Below are positions 63,317 through 64,000 of a DNA stretch of 64,000 bases, piece after piece. The notes beneath the pieces were generated by a model. That model was not told the origin of the DNA and did not search any database. It saw only the letters and a program-made list of their open reading frames with translations. This DNA is from Tenacibaculum agarivorans (GTDB lineage Bacteria > Bacteroidota > Bacteroidia > Flavobacteriales > Flavobacteriaceae). Within the stretch, counting starts at the first letter, position 1; each line of letters begins with the position of its first letter. The stretch spans positions 1 through 64,000 of the forward strand of contig NZ_MSMP01000012.1 of assembly GCF_001936575.1 (NCBI RefSeq), given 5' to 3'. Made by a program: the position numbers and the translations under genes.

Positions 63317-64000
63317 TTATGAACTACAAGACAACATAGAGCAACCAATTTTATGGCGAGCCCATTCAGGTCGTTTAGCAAACCATTTTTCCTGTTGAGG
63401 TTGTTCGTCGTAAGGAAATTTTAATAATTGGTATAATTCATCAATGAGTTCGTAGCTTCCTTTGTCAGCTTCATCAATGGCAAGTTGCGCCATGTAGTTT
63501 CGAAGTACATATTTAGGGTTAACTGTATTCATGTATTGTGCTCTTTCCTGATCTGATTGATTTACTTTTTGGAGTATGTTGATGTATCGATCAAACCAAG
63601 TAATCCACTGTTCTTTACTAGATTTCTGAAGTTCATCCAGTGCGTAAAAAGCGTCTGAAACTGTAATGAAAGCACTAGAGGATGTATCATTTTTAGATAC
63701 AGAAGCAAGCTTTCTAAAGAATATAGTATAATCTGTTTCAGCTAGCTGTAATGTTTTTTCTAAATCAGCAATAAGAGAGGAATAATCGTTTTCAATAGGT
63801 AAGCCCAATTTCTTTTTCATCATCAGATCATATTGAGTGACGTACAAACTTTCGTAGGCATCTAAAATAGTTTGTAATGCATCTACATCTTCTACTAAAG
63901 GATATAAAGCATTGGCTAATTTGTACAAGTTCCACATACCGATGTAACCTTGATTGCCAAAGCGATATCTTCTATGTTGTGCATCGGTAGTATTAGGAGT
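63317..64000 (-). CDS. selO: SelO-type protein adenylyltransferase, 3' part only
   Basis: The gene runs off the right edge; about 227 C-terminal residues are present, from the RYRFGNQ and IGMWNLYKLANALYPL motifs to the end. SelO (YdiU/Fic-unrelated pseudokinase-fold enzyme) transfers AMP from ATP to protein hydroxyls and takes part in redox protection. Visible family motifs are NPKYVLRNYMAQLAIDEADKG, PYDEQP and RPEWARHKIGCSMLSCSS. The C-terminal Cys is encoded by TGT, so there is no selenocysteine. The catalytic N-terminal part is outside the window. An in-frame ATG at 63937 is not the start. Confidence 0.93.
   Translation of the reverse strand, partial: TPNTTDAQHRRYRFGNQGYIGMWNLYKLANALYPLVEDVDALQTILDAYESLYVTQYDLMMKKKLGLPIENDYSSLIADLEKTLQLAETDYTIFFRKLASVSKNDTSSSAFITVSDAFYALDELQKSSKEQWITWFDRYINILQKVNQSDQERAQYMNTVNPKYVLRNYMAQLAIDEADKGSYELIDELYQLLKFPYDEQPQQEKWFAKRPEWARHKIGCSMLSCSS

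Noticed and set aside
63317-64000. Selenocysteine in SelO
   Set aside because: The C-terminal cysteines are encoded by TGC and TGT; there is no in-frame TGA.
1-64000. tRNA, rRNA, riboswitch, integrase or transposase genes
   Set aside because: All intergenic gaps were read for cloverleaf or mobile-gene patterns and none was found by eye; a covariance-model search would be needed to be sure.

Overview
The window comes from the chromosome of a member of the Bacteroidota, most likely a marine-type Flavobacteriaceae. The evidence is strongly AT-rich DNA, several start-proximal TAnnTTTG boxes (the Bacteroidota -7 element), few Shine-Dalgarno-like sites, and family markers: two Lacal_2735-type small proteins, GSCFA, DUF2452, DUF2237, DUF4442, long two-domain aromatic amino acid hydroxylase, LytTR two-component genes with TPR sensors, and many lipoproteins with short K/S-C lipoboxes. 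The genus cannot be fixed from sequence alone. No rRNA, tRNA, CRISPR array, prophage or complete insertion sequence was seen.

Layout. 1-11 kb is mostly core: SDR/DUF4345/AraC, an OmpA-family lipoprotein, ApbE, a SAM methyltransferase, methionine aminopeptidase, an HxlR regulator with a hotdog protein, and gpmI. Between the methyltransferase and map lies a two-gene accessory insert, an ABC/OLD-type AAA ATPase plus a small protein with a PD-(D/E)XK-like motif, which is the best candidate for an undescribed defence-type system. 11-15 kb carries two secreted coiled-coil proteins built from the same ungapped 71-residue module, on either side of a divergent helical-repeat protein. 15-33.8 kb is core again: M48 protease, phenylalanine hydroxylase with rhodanese, GSCFA, alaS, M23 peptidase, CapA, MerR, lemA with two TPM genes, PhoD, folE and small DUF genes.

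34-52 kb is a long accessory stretch of envelope genes, rightward up to 44.8 kb and leftward from 51.7 to 46.0 kb. They encode lipoproteins and secreted proteins with ankyrin, SH3-like, beta-helix, MORN/YwqK, YD-like and TPR-like modules; the two arms converge on one gene flanked by a 260-bp inverted-repeat element. Next to it is a homologue of the Leptospira surface protein LipL32 in which the calcium-site residues appear kept. 53-57 kb is a LytTR response regulator behind two tandem TPR sensor kinases, one of which has lost its phosphoacceptor histidine and ATP-binding motifs. 57.5-64 kb holds DUF423, a very long phosphoesterase-beta-barrel fusion lipoprotein, an AraC/SDR pair and the 3' part of selO, which runs off the right edge.

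Working together: the envelope clusters are likely surface or periplasmic modules rather than a metabolic pathway; clear operons are lemA-TPM-TPM, phhA-rhodanese, the ATPase-nuclease-methyltransferase run (overlapping starts and stops), the 339-aa/773-aa pair (ATGA overlap), and the kinase-pseudokinase-regulator run.
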